A DNA stretch of 64,000 nt from Mangrovimonas aestuarii (GCF_028767185.1 NZ_JARACK010000011.1:1-64000); one strand, 5' to 3'; numbered from the stretch's first letter, positions 19,163-29,037 are shown. Made by a program: numbers and translations. The notes: a model not told the origin generated them from the sequence alone.

Positions 19163-22100
19163 TTACTTCTTAATAATTCTTATCGTTTTGGCTGCATTAC
19201 CCATCACTACTCTAACAAAGTAAGCCCCTTCAGACAAATCTGCCATATTAACAATAGTACTTAAAGAATTTGGCTCTACATAGGCAACTTGTTGCCCTAA
19301 GACATTTAACACAACTACAGCGTCAATAGTATTTTGAGCATTCAAATTCAATACATTGTTTACTGGGTTTGGATAATATGAAAACTCGATTTGCTCATTT
19401 TCGTTTATATCCAAAGTGCTATTCGTTGTAAACGAGAAAGGACCAACCCATCCACTAATACCAGTTTCACAAGCAGCAAGCACATAAAACTCATAACTAA
19501 CATCTGGAAGTAAACCTGTAACTGTAAATGGATTAGTAGCCACATCTGCATTTGTAGCAGTACCTGTTGGAGGAGTACCAGCTACAACTAACTCAATATC
19601 CCATGTAGTAGCATTACCGTTTTCAATCCAAGTCAAATCAGCACTTGTATCTGTAATATTTGCAACTGTAAGATCAGAAGGGTCTGAACAAATCGGAGTT
19701 ATCATCGTTACTTCAAAATTATCAACGTATACGTTATAATCTTCTGCATCATCTACCGTTCCTTCTGTTGCCCAGAAAGCAAACTTGGTATATGCGTTAT
19801 TATAACTAGTTAAATCTACCACTATCTGACTACCTGTATTTGATGGAGGGTTATTTACATCCCAGGTCATCAAGGTCGTCCAATTGGCACCACCATCTGT
19901 TGTAACTAATAATTTAAGCTCATCGTCACTTCCCATAGCACTGTTTGCAGTACCACTAAATGCTGTAATTCCTAAATCGAATGTAAGCTCACAAATACCA
20001 CCTGATAAATCTATATAAGGCGAAATCAACCAATCACCTGTGTCATTTGCATTATAAAAATTAAATCTGGCAGCTCCAGTAGTTCCACTATTTAAGTAGC
20101 CATCTTGAGCCCAAGTACCGTTACCTACTACCGGACCTGTTGCCAATGGACTATTATCTGCTTCTTCCCAACAATCTGGCAACGTAGACCAAGAATAAGT
20201 TGAAAAGTCCTCTAAATAATCAGGCTCATAAGCACCACAAGCTGTAGTAAAACTAAATGGCCCAATCCATGGACTAGTATCTCCAGCACCACAATCAGCT
20301 TGAATGTAAATATCATAAGACGTACTAGGTGTCAATCCTGTTAAAGTGTAAGGATTTGTTGTAGCTACGGCAGTTAAACCTGAACCAAAAACAAAATTAG
20401 GAGTTCCCCATTCAAGATTCCATGCTGCTTCACTTCCACCATTGGTCCATGAAAATTGCGCTGTAGTATCTGTTACTGAATCAACTGCAAAATCAGATAA
20501 ATCAGGGCAAGATGGAATTGGCTCAATACAAATCGAATCAAAAGTATATGAATCGTATGTACCTACCATTCCATGTTTTATAGCAACAAAACCATCTGTA
20601 CCTAACGGAATATTAACTATATGAACTTCATTATTACTTGTAGCCAAAGTAACAGTTTGAATTGCTGTGAATGTAGAGGCGTTACCTGAATCTGTCATAG
20701 TACCAACAATTAAAGTTTGGTCTGCACTACCATCTACAGTAAATTTAACACGATTAGTTCCATCTGCAACATTAGTAATTTCAGGGCTCACCAAAATATA
20801 GTCTCCAGCATCATCACTACTATTATACATGTAAAATGCCTGAGAATAGTTAACATAACCGTAACCAGCCCCAGAGTCTATAAACGACCAACAGCTTGGT
20901 ATAGTAGGATTTGTAGATGTACCAGACGGTGTAGTAGAAAAGTCTTCACATAAAGGCAAACTTGAGAATGCATCACAAGCTGTAGTAAAGTTAAATGGAC
21001 CAGCCCACTCACTTAAATCCCCAGCAGTACAATCTGCCTGCACATAAACATCGTAATCTGTTTGCGAGGTCAAACCTGATAAAGTGTAAGGATTAGTTAC
21101 TCCAGAAACAGTTGTACCAGAACCAGGTGTAAATCCAGTTACCCCATACTCTATATTCCACAAGGTTTCTGTATTACCAGCTGTCCACGAAATATCTGCC
21201 GAGCCTGCTAAAACATTACTTGCCTCAATAAATGCTACTGAAGGACATGAAGGAATAGGCTCTACACAAATATTGTCTAAGCGGTAAGAATCATAAGTAC
21301 CATCCTGTCCATGCTTAAAGGCAATGTGTCCGTCAGTTCCCGAAGGAATGTTCACAACGTAACTTTCATAACCAGTTGTTGCCAATGCAATTGTAATTAT
21401 TGGCGTGAATGTAGAACTAGCTAAGTTTCCGTCCATTGTTCCTACAACAATTGATTGTCCAGATCCTGTTGCCTTCACATCAAAAGTGACACGATTAGTT
21501 CCTGAACTTAATCCTGTAGTGTTAGGCCCCACTAAAATATAGTCTCCAGTACCGTCAAAACCATTATAGAAATAAAATTCCGCCGAAGAGTTTACATAAC
21601 CATATCCAGAACCTGAATCTATAAACGTCCAACAGCCTGGAACCGTAGGATTACTTGATGTCCCTGCACTCACAGTAGCAAAATCTTCACAATAGTTTGG
21701 TGCAAACGCATCACATAAGGTTGAAAAACTGAATGGCCCAGTCCAAACACTTACATCACCTGCTCCACAATCTGCACGTACATAGAATTCATACTCTGTA
21801 TTCGATGTTAGGCCTGTAACATTATAAGGGTTTGAAACACCAGAAGCCGTAGCTGTTCCTGTTGGTGTAGTACCAGCAGTTACAACTTCTACATCCCAAG
21901 CTGTACTTGTACCACTCTCTGTCCATCCTAAGTCTGCTGAGGTAGAAGTAATATTGGAAACCGTCATGGTATTAATTAACGGCTCTGGACATGAAGGCAT
22001 AGGTTCTACACAAATATTGTCTAAACGGTATGAATCGTAAGTACCATTTTGACCATGCTTAAAGGCAATATGACCATCAGTTCCCGCAGGAATGTTCACA

Positions 22101-23956
22101 ATGTGGTTTTCATAAGATGTTGTAGACAATGCAATTGTAGTAATAGCCGTAAAAGTAGAACTAGCCAAGTTACCATCCATTGTTCCTACAATAATTGACT
22201 GGCCAGATCCTGTTGCCTTTACATCAAAAGTAACGCGATTAGCTCCTGAACTTAACCCAGTAGTGTTAGGTCCCACTAAAATGTAGTCTCCAGTGCTGTC
22301 TGAACTGTTGTATAAATAAAATTCATCATCAGTGTTTACGTAACCATAACCTCCTGTTCCTGGAGTAGGATCTAAAAATGTCCAACAACCTGGTACTGTA
22401 TTATTGTTATAAGCTCCTGTATCTGCAGTAGCAAAATCTTCACAATAATTCGGTAAAAACGCCTCACATAGCGTTGTAAAACTCAATGGTCCAGTCCAGT
22501 AACTTAAATCTCCAGCACCACAATCTGCACGCACATAGAATTCATACTCTGTATTCGATGTTAAACCTGTAACATTATAAGGGTTTGAAACACCAGATGC
22601 TGTAGCTGTTCCTGTAGGAGCAGTACCAGCAGTTACAACTTCAACATCCCAAGCTGTACTTGTACCGCTCTCTGTCCATCCTAAGTCTGCCGAGGTAGAA
22701 GTAATATTAGAAACAGTAAGAGAACTAATTAGAGGTTCTGGACATGTTGGTATTGTTTGAACACAGATATTGTCTAGATAAAAATTATCGTAAGATCCAT
22801 CCTGTCCATGCTTAAAAGCAATATGCCCATCAGTACCAGCTGGAATGTTAACAATGTGGTTTTCATAAGATGTTGAAGACAAGGCAATTGTACTAATAGC
22901 CGTAAAAGTAGAGCTAGCAGTATTACCATCCATTGTTCCTACAATAATAGATTGACCAGAAGCTCCTGCTCTTACGTCGAAGTTCACTCTGTAATTTCCA
23001 GAGGTTAAACCAGTCGTGCTAGGCCCAACTAGAATATAATCACCAGTAGTATCACTAGAATTATACAATCTAAAATCCTGATCTGAAGTAACATAACCAT
23101 ACCCCGATGTACCTGGAGTTGGATCTAAAAACGTCCAACAGGTTGGTACTGTATTGTTGTTGTAAGCCCCTGTATCTGCAGTAGCAAAATCTTCACAATA
23201 ATCTGGAGTGAAAGCAACACACAAGGTCGTGAAACTAAAAGGACCTGTCCATTCACTTGTGTCTCCTGCACCACAATCGGCTTGAACATAAAAATCGTAT
23301 GTAGTCGCTGCAGTTAGTCCTAAAACAGGAGTCGAAGTGCTAGTAAGCCCATTACTGCTAACACCAGAACCCTGAGTGAAGCCAGTTGGCCCATACTCTA
23401 CATTCCATAACGTTTCTGCATTACCTGCTACCCACGATAAATCGGCTGAAGTAGGTGTTATGTTCGATACTGCCAAATCTGTTGTGGCAGGACAAGTAGG
23501 CGCTTCATTTAGTGTAATGATAATATTAGACCAATTTGCGCTACTACCATTATATGATTGGCCATAAACCAAATCTAGATACCCATCAACAGTAGGGTCA
23601 TACAATCCAGCGAAATCACCTGAAAAGGTTAAAGTTGTAGCCGCTGTATTATTTCCCCCACCAGCAGTAGGAGGATCAATAACAATAGAACCAGCAGTGG
23701 TGGTTATTGTCATATCTGCCTCATTCGACCAGGCATTTGAATTATTGGCCCAGTCTACAGAAATGGAAAAGGAATCATACAAGCCTGCAGGAACAGCTGC
23801 TGTATTAGCCAAATCGTTTACATTTTCTGTTACGTCTGAACTCTGTGCAACTAGTGTGGGTCCAGTGATAGTTGGAAATGTGTATTGCGCAAAACTTTGC
23901 CAGGAATACGCAAAACAACATATGGCAATCAGCCAAAATGTAGTTTTTTTCATCAT
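19163..23956 (-). CDS. Giant FnIII/jelly-roll repeat protein with T9SS sorting domain, type A' (gene 7)
   Basis: 1597 residues; the start is either of two adjacent ATGs. Signal peptide 1-23 and type A N-terminal domain (about 24-150). Six FnIII modules end near residues 244, 495, 745, 991, 1238 and 1511, each closing W-x-GP-x-x-F-x-T/S-T. Five jelly-roll modules lie between them: four carry a YCEDF/LCEDF...CWTF/CWSF core and a DYILVxP motif, and the fifth resembles the anchor-J module of gene 1 (CWEEADNS). T9SS sorting domain at about 1520-1597 (FSYYPNPVNNVLNL). The FnIII-plus-jelly-roll unit repeats every 740-755 bp at DNA level. Collinear with gene 8, so a whole-gene duplication is likely. 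Probably a surface adhesin or matrix protein (inference). Confidence 0.88.
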   Translation of the reverse strand: MMKKTTFWLIAICCFAYSWQSFAQYTFPTITGPTLVAQSSDVTENVNDLANTAAVPAGLYDSFSISVDWANNSNAWSNEADMTITTTAGSIVIDPPTAGGGNNTAATTLTFSGDFAGLYDPTVDGYLDLVYGQSYNGSSANWSNIIITLNEAPTCPATTDLAVSNITPTSADLSWVAGNAETLWNVEYGPTGFTQGSGVSSNGLTSTSTPVLGLTAATTYDFYVQADCGAGDTSEWTGPFSFTTLCVAFTPDYCEDFATADTGAYNNNTVPTCWTFLDPTPGTSGYGYVTSDQDFRLYNSSDTTGDYILVGPSTTGLTSGNYRVNFDVRAGASGQSIIVGTMDGNTASSTFTAISTIALSSTSYENHIVNIPAGTDGHIAFKHGQDGSYDNFYLDNICVQTIPTCPEPLISSLTVSNITSTSADLGWTESGTSTAWDVEVVTAGTAPTGTATASGVSNPYNVTGLTSNTEYEFYVRADCGAGDLSYWTGPLSFTTLCEAFLPNYCEDFATADTGAYNNNTVPGCWTFLDPTPGTGGYGYVNTDDEFYLYNSSDSTGDYILVGPNTTGLSSGANRVTFDVKATGSGQSIIVGTMDGNLASSTFTAITTIALSTTSYENHIVNIPAGTDGHIAFKHGQNGTYDSYRLDNICVEPMPSCPEPLINTMTVSNITSTSADLGWTESGTSTAWDVEVVTAGTTPTGTATASGVSNPYNVTGLTSNTEYEFYVRADCGAGDVSVWTGPFSFSTLCDAFAPNYCEDFATVSAGTSSNPTVPGCWTFIDSGSGYGYVNSSAEFYFYNGFDGTGDYILVGPNTTGLSSGTNRVTFDVKATGSGQSIVVGTMDGNLASSTFTPIITIALATTGYESYVVNIPSGTDGHIAFKHGQDGTYDSYRLDNICVEPIPSCPSVAFIEASNVLAGSADISWTAGNTETLWNIEYGVTGFTPGSGTTVSGVTNPYTLSGLTSQTDYDVYVQADCTAGDLSEWAGPFNFTTACDAFSSLPLCEDFSTTPSGTSTNPTIPSCWSFIDSGAGYGYVNYSQAFYMYNSSDDAGDYILVSPEITNVADGTNRVKFTVDGSADQTLIVGTMTDSGNASTFTAIQTVTLATSNNEVHIVNIPLGTDGFVAIKHGMVGTYDSYTFDSICIEPIPSCPDLSDFAVDSVTDTTAQFSWTNGGSEAAWNLEWGTPNFVFGSGLTAVATTNPYTLTGLTPSTSYDIYIQADCGAGDTSPWIGPFSFTTACGAYEPDYLEDFSTYSWSTLPDCWEEADNSPLATGPVVGNGTWAQDGYLNSGTTGAARFNFYNANDTGDWLISPYIDLSGGICELTFDLGITAFSGTANSAMGSDDELKLLVTTDGGANWTTLMTWDVNNPPSNTGSQIVVDLTSYNNAYTKFAFWATEGTVDDAEDYNVYVDNFEVTMITPICSDPSDLTVANITDTSADLTWIENGNATTWDIELVVAGTPPTGTATNADVATNPFTVTGLLPDVSYEFYVLAACETGISGWVGPFSFTTNSTLDINENEQIEFSYYPNPVNNVLNLNAQNTIDAVVVLNVLGQQVAYVEPNSLSTIVNMADLSEGAYFVRVVMGNAAKTIRIIKK
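21280..23480 (-). repeat. Tandem ~740-755 bp FnIII/jelly-roll repeats within gene 7
   Basis: The same landmark, the DNA encoding the end of each FnIII, recurs at about 20983, 21721, 22472 and 23226. Units at about 21280-21990 and 22010-22760 are especially alike, differing mainly by scattered substitutions. Gene 8 has the matching series at about 25962, 26699, 27451 and 28208. Confidence 0.8.
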
Positions 23957-23997
23957 AAATCGTTTAGTTAATTATTATTATTTAGTTAAAAGAGTGC

Positions 23998-24066
23998 TAA
24001 ATCTACATTTTTTACCCCACTCAAAACAAAAATAAACACCCGTTAACCTTGATTAACATTTCTAAC
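23998..24066 (-). promoter_or_regulatory. Predicted promoter with phased GTTAA repeats, gene 7
   Basis: A -7-like box TAGATTTA (23998-24005) lies about 42 nt before the ATG. Plus-strand TTAAC at 24043-24047 and 24053-24057 (10 bp apart) is followed by a degenerate CTAAC at 24062-24066. The gap from box to nearest repeat is 37 bp. A second TATTTTTG-like box at 24027-24034 is an alternative. Confidence 0.5.
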
Positions 24067-24082
24067 GTTTAAGCATAAAAAA

Positions 24083-24106
24083 AGCCTATGGAAAACTCCA
24101 TAGGCT
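24083..24106 (-). terminator. Rho-independent terminator of gene 8
   Basis: A 10-bp stem AGCCTATGGA / TCCATAGGCT with an AAAC loop and a U-run on the minus strand. It shares its core with the gene 7 terminator. Confidence 0.88.
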
Positions 24107-24134
24107 ATAAAAAGAAATCGGTTTTTTGAGAATA

Positions 24135-27100
24135 TTACTTTTTAAGAACTCTTATGGTTTTAGTTGCATTGCGCATTGTCACTTTTACAAAGTAAGCGCC
24201 TTCAGATAACTCAGTCATGTCAACTTTAGCTTCTAAAGAATTTGGTTGAACATGTACAACTTGTTGTCCTAAAACATTTAATACAATCACAGCATCAATT
24301 GTATTTTGAGCGTTTAAGTTCAAAACATTTTCTACTGGGTTTGGATAATATGAAAACTCGATTTGCTCATTTTCGTTTATACCCAAAGTGCTATTCGTTG
24401 TAAATGAGAAAGGACCAACCCATGCACTAATGCCGGCATCACAAGTAGCAAGTACATAAAACTCATACTCAACATCTGCAAGTAACCCTGTAACCGTATA
24501 TGGATTTGAAGTTACATATGCATTTGTAGGCGTACCTGTTGGAGTTGTTCCTGCAACAACTACCTCTATATCCCAAGATGTAGCGTTACCATTTTCTAAC
24601 CATGATAAATCTGCACTTGTATCTGTAATATTAGCTACTGTTAACTCTGAAGGGTTAGAACAAGCTGGCGGTAAAGCAACTACTTCAAAATTATCAACAT
24701 ATAAATTATAATCTTCAGCATCGTTTACTGTTCCTTCTGTTGCCCAAAAAGCAAACTTAGTATATTCAGCATTGTAAGAACTCAAATCAACCACTATCTG
24801 GCTTCCTGTATTTGATGGTTGGTTATTTACATCCCATGTCATTAAGGTAGTCCATGTGGCACCTTCATCTGTGGTAATTAACAACTTAAGCTCATCATCA
24901 CTTCCCATATCACTATCTGTCGTACCACTATAGGTCGTAATACCTAAATCGAATTTAAGCTCATGATTACCGTTCGATAAATTGATATATGGCGAAATCA
25001 ACCAATCACCATTGTTTACATTAGAATACAGGTTAATTTTAGCAGCACCAACAGAACCATTGTTCAAAAAGCCATCACTACTCCATGCTCCATTACCAAT
25101 TGCCGGACCTGACTCTATAGAACTATCATTTGCCTCTTCCCAACAATTAGGCAAGACTGAAGACGAATAAGTAGAAAAGTTTTCTAAATAATCTGGCATC
25201 ATTGTACCACAAGCCGTTGTAAAGCTTAATGGTCCTGCCCATGCACTAAGGTCACCTTCCCCACAAACGGCTTGTACATAAACATCGTAAGATGTACTCG
25301 GCAACAATCCTGTTAAAGTGAAAGGATTTGACGTTGCTACATTAGGCAGTCCAGAACCAAGAACAAATCCCTGAGTTCCATATTCAATATTCCAAGTTGT
25401 TTCACTACTTGAATTTGTCCATGAAAGTTCTACTGAATTTTCAGTAATTGTACTAGTTGTTAAATCTGACAATTCAGGACAAGACGGTATTGGCTCTATG
25501 CAAATAGAGTTAAAATAATATGAATCATAAATCCCTTCCTGTCCGTGCTTAATTGCAACATAGGTATTTGTTCCCACTGGAATATTTACCATATGAACTT
25601 CAGAATCACTTGTAGCAAGGGTCACCGTTTCTATGGCACTAAATGAAGCTGTGTTGTCTGCAGAACTCATTGTCCCCACAATAAGTGTCTGACCAGCAGA
25701 CCCATCAACAGTTAAGTTGATACGGTTGGTTCCATCTGCCACGTTTGTGATAGCAGGACTAACTAAAATATAATCTCCAATAGCATCATTAGAGTTTGAC
25801 ATGTAAAAATTTTGACCACCAACACTACTTACGTAACCATATCCCGCACCTGAATCAACAAAGCTCCAACAATCGGCATTAGTAGGGTTAGAAGTACTCC
25901 CTACCGGAGCCGTTGAGAAGTCTTCACATACAGGCAAGGTACTCATTACATCACAGGCTGTACTAAATGAATACACATCACTCCATGTACTTAAATCACC
26001 AGCTGTACAATCTGCCTGTACATATACATCATATTCTGTTTGAGATGTTAATCCGGATAATGTGTATGGGTTTGTAACTCCAGAAACCGGAGTTCCTGAA
26101 CCTAGTGTAAACCCAGTAGGACCATATTCAATATTCCATAAGGTTTCAGTATTACCAGCTGTCCATGAAATATCTGCCGAATTTGCCAAAATATTACTTG
26201 CCTCAACAAGCGTTACTGAAGGACATGATGGAATTGGCTCCAAACAAATATTGTCTAAATTAAAAGTGTCATAAGCCGCATCTTGACCATGCTTAAAGGC
26301 AATATACTCATCAGTTCCCACAGGAATATTAACAATATGACTCTCGAAAGCAGTTGTTGTTAATGCAATTGTTGTTATTTCGGTAAAAGTAGAACTGGCT
26401 GTATTACCATCCATTGTTCCAACAATAATTGATTGACCACTTCCATTTGCTTTAACATCAAATGTTACGCGATTAGCTCCCGAGCTCAACCCAATAGTGT
26501 TTGGACCTACTAAAATATAATCACCTGTAGTATGTGAAGCATTGTACATATAGAATACTTCTGATGCATTTACATAACCATACCCAGAACCCGAATCTAT
26601 AAACGTCCAACAGTTTGGCACCGTAGTGTTACTAGATGTACCTGTTGGCACAGTTCCAAAATCTTCACAAAAATCTGGAGTAAACTGAGCACATAATGTC
26701 GTGAAGCTGTAAGGACCTGACCAAATACTTGTTTCGTCTGTACCACAAATTGAACGAACATAGAATTCGTAATCTGTTGCAGAAGTTAAGGTTGTAGCAG
26801 AGTAAGGGTTTGTAGCGGCGGTAGCTGTAGGCATACCTGTTGGTGTTGTTCCAGCCGCTACAATTTCTATATCCCATAAAGTTGCCGAACCACTCTCAGT
26901 CCATCCCAAATCGGCAGAAGAAGAAGTTATATTAGAAGCCGTAAACGAATAAACTAACGGTTCTGGGCATGCGGGCATTGGCTCAACACAAATATTGTCT
27001 AATCTAAAGTTATCATAAGTACCATCTTGACCATGTTTAAAAGCAATATGCCCGTCTGCTCCCAATGGAATATTTACTATATGATTCTCGTATGCATTGG

Positions 27101-28931
27101 TTGCTAAAGTAATTGTAGTAATTTCAGTAAAAGTAGAACCAGTAGAATTACCATCAATAGTACCTACTATAATTGACTTACCTGCAGCTCCCGCCTTTAC
27201 ATCAAAAGTAACGCGATTAGTTCCAGAGCTTAATCCAGTCGTGTTTGGACCTACTAAAATATAGTCACCTGTAGAATCCGAAGCATTATACATATAAAAT
27301 TCTCCACTAGAGTTAACATAACCATACCCACCGGAAACAGGAGTCGCATCAATAAACGCCCAACAGTTCGGTACAGTATTGTTAGAAGTGCTACCCACTG
27401 TTGCTGTAGAAAAGTCTTCACAATAATCTGGAGTGAATGCATCACATAATGTAGTGAAGCTGTATGGTCCTGTCCAAGCACTTACATCACCTACACCACA
27501 ATTTGCTCGTACATAAAAATCGTAATCTGTTGCAGAAGTTAAACCTGTAGCAGAGTAAGAATTTGTATTAACTTCAGTAGCTGTAGGCGTACCTGTTGGT
27601 GTTGTCCCTACAGTTACAACCTCTAGATCCCACATTGTAGCATCATCACTCTCGGTCCATCCCAAATCGGCGGATGTAGAAGTAATGTTAGATGCCGTTA
27701 ACGTACTTAAATAGGGCTCTATACATGATGGAATTTCCTCTACACATATATTGTCTAATTTAAAACTATCATATGTACCATCCTGACCATGTTTAAATGC
27801 AAGATATTGATCAGTTCCAACAGGAATATTCACTATATGATTTTCGTAGGCAGTAGACACCATATTAATTGTAGTTATTGCAGTAAATGTAGAAGTAGCC
27901 GTATTACCATCCATTGTTCCTACAATTACAGATTGCTCTGTCCCAGCTGCTTTTACATCGAATTTTATGCGATAGTTTCCAGAACTTAACCCAGTAGTAT
28001 TTGGTCCAACCAGAATATAATCACCTGTCAAATCCGAACTATTATACATATAAAATTCTGCAGAAGAATTCACATATCCATAACCATAGTTACCTGGCGT
28101 AGGATCTATAAACGTCCAACAGTTTGGAACAGTACTGTTATTATAACTTCCTATAGGTGCAGTAGAAAAGTTTTCGCAATAATCTGGTGAAAAAACATCA
28201 CACAAGGAAGTGAAGCTGAATGGTCCTTCCCAAACACTTACATCACCTGCACCACAATCTGCTCTAACATAATATTGGTATGAAGTAGCTGAAGTTAGAC
28301 CTGATAAAGAGTAAGGGGAAGAAGCTACTCCGGGAATAGTTGTTCCTTCGCCAAGAGTAAATCCTTGCATTCCGTATTGGATATCCCATAAGGTTTCTGT
28401 ATTGCCTGACACCCAAGCCAAATCTGCAGAAGTAGATGTAATATTTGAAGCACTTAATTGTGTTGGATTTGGACACGTAGGCGCCTCATATAGAGTTATC
28501 ACAATATTTGCCCAGCTAGCACTACTTCCATTAAAAGATTGGTTATAAACCACATCTAAATACCCATCAACAGAAGGATCATACAACGAGGTAAAATAAC
28601 CATTAAAAGTTAACGTTGTTGGAGTAGAATAACCAGCTCCTGATGTAGGAGGATCGATTTGAACCGAACCAGCCGAAGTCGTTACTGTTAAATCTGCTTC
28701 ACTGGACCAAGAACCAGAAATATTAGTCCAGTCTACAGAAACGGAGAATGAGTCATATAATCCTGCTGGAACAAGCTCACTATTATTAATATCATTAACG
28801 TTCTCTGTGTATGGGGCACCCTGTGCCACCGTTGTAGGTCCTGTAATGCTGGGAAATGTGAATTGTGCAAAACTATGCCATGAATGCACAAAACAACAAA
28901 TGGCTATAAGCCAAAATGTTTTCTTTTTCAT
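24135..28931 (-). CDS. Giant FnIII/jelly-roll repeat protein with T9SS sorting domain, type A' (gene 8)
   Basis: 1598 residues, module-for-module collinear with gene 7. Signal peptide (about 1-22, ends SFA/Q) and type A N-terminal domain. Six FnIII modules end near residues 241, 493, 744, 990, 1238 and 1511, with five jelly-roll modules between them; the first four have a YCEDF-like core, DYILVGP or DYILVSP and a KHGQ/KHGM motif. T9SS sorting domain at about 1520-1598 (FSYYPNPVENVLNL). It is the first gene of the array in the direction of transcription, separated from fabI by fabI's own terminator. Predicted surface or released adhesin-like protein; no enzyme active site was recognised. Confidence 0.88.
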   Translation of the reverse strand: MKKKTFWLIAICCFVHSWHSFAQFTFPSITGPTTVAQGAPYTENVNDINNSELVPAGLYDSFSVSVDWTNISGSWSSEADLTVTTSAGSVQIDPPTSGAGYSTPTTLTFNGYFTSLYDPSVDGYLDVVYNQSFNGSSASWANIVITLYEAPTCPNPTQLSASNITSTSADLAWVSGNTETLWDIQYGMQGFTLGEGTTIPGVASSPYSLSGLTSATSYQYYVRADCGAGDVSVWEGPFSFTSLCDVFSPDYCENFSTAPIGSYNNSTVPNCWTFIDPTPGNYGYGYVNSSAEFYMYNSSDLTGDYILVGPNTTGLSSGNYRIKFDVKAAGTEQSVIVGTMDGNTATSTFTAITTINMVSTAYENHIVNIPVGTDQYLAFKHGQDGTYDSFKLDNICVEEIPSCIEPYLSTLTASNITSTSADLGWTESDDATMWDLEVVTVGTTPTGTPTATEVNTNSYSATGLTSATDYDFYVRANCGVGDVSAWTGPYSFTTLCDAFTPDYCEDFSTATVGSTSNNTVPNCWAFIDATPVSGGYGYVNSSGEFYMYNASDSTGDYILVGPNTTGLSSGTNRVTFDVKAGAAGKSIIVGTIDGNSTGSTFTEITTITLATNAYENHIVNIPLGADGHIAFKHGQDGTYDNFRLDNICVEPMPACPEPLVYSFTASNITSSSADLGWTESGSATLWDIEIVAAGTTPTGMPTATAATNPYSATTLTSATDYEFYVRSICGTDETSIWSGPYSFTTLCAQFTPDFCEDFGTVPTGTSSNTTVPNCWTFIDSGSGYGYVNASEVFYMYNASHTTGDYILVGPNTIGLSSGANRVTFDVKANGSGQSIIVGTMDGNTASSTFTEITTIALTTTAFESHIVNIPVGTDEYIAFKHGQDAAYDTFNLDNICLEPIPSCPSVTLVEASNILANSADISWTAGNTETLWNIEYGPTGFTLGSGTPVSGVTNPYTLSGLTSQTEYDVYVQADCTAGDLSTWSDVYSFSTACDVMSTLPVCEDFSTAPVGSTSNPTNADCWSFVDSGAGYGYVSSVGGQNFYMSNSNDAIGDYILVSPAITNVADGTNRINLTVDGSAGQTLIVGTMSSADNTASFSAIETVTLATSDSEVHMVNIPVGTNTYVAIKHGQEGIYDSYYFNSICIEPIPSCPELSDLTTSTITENSVELSWTNSSSETTWNIEYGTQGFVLGSGLPNVATSNPFTLTGLLPSTSYDVYVQAVCGEGDLSAWAGPLSFTTACGTMMPDYLENFSTYSSSVLPNCWEEANDSSIESGPAIGNGAWSSDGFLNNGSVGAAKINLYSNVNNGDWLISPYINLSNGNHELKFDLGITTYSGTTDSDMGSDDELKLLITTDEGATWTTLMTWDVNNQPSNTGSQIVVDLSSYNAEYTKFAFWATEGTVNDAEDYNLYVDNFEVVALPPACSNPSELTVANITDTSADLSWLENGNATSWDIEVVVAGTTPTGTPTNAYVTSNPYTVTGLLADVEYEFYVLATCDAGISAWVGPFSFTTNSTLGINENEQIEFSYYPNPVENVLNLNAQNTIDAVIVLNVLGQQVVHVQPNSLEAKVDMTELSEGAYFVKVTMRNATKTIRVLKK

Positions 28932-28977
28932 TTGGTAAATTAGTTTAATTAATAATTTTTTTTTAGCAATTTATAAT

Positions 28978-29037
28978 CAAAACTAATCTTATAATTTTGT
29001 TAAATATAGCAATAACAAGATGTTAACCCAACTTAAC
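28978..29037 (-). promoter_or_regulatory. Predicted promoter with phased GTTAA repeats, gene 8
   Basis: A -7 element TAGTTTTG (plus-strand CAAAACTA, 28978-28985) fits TANNTTTG. Plus-strand TTAAC at 29023-29027 and 29033-29037 are 10 bp apart. The gap from box to first repeat is 37 bp, as in genes 1 and 7. No canonical -33. Confidence 0.55.

Noticed and set aside
4439-28476. Many 60-120 residue antisense or alternate-frame ORFs within the giant repeat genes
   Set aside because: They lie inside long, well-supported coding frames, have no start signals or homology, and recur simply because the sense repeats recur (e.g. similar antisense frames at 10713, 14467 and 15846).
1-28931. CRISPR array or insertion-sequence origin for the repeats
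   Set aside because: The repeats are hundreds of bases, in frame and encode protein modules; there are no short spacer repeats, transposase or terminal inverted repeats.
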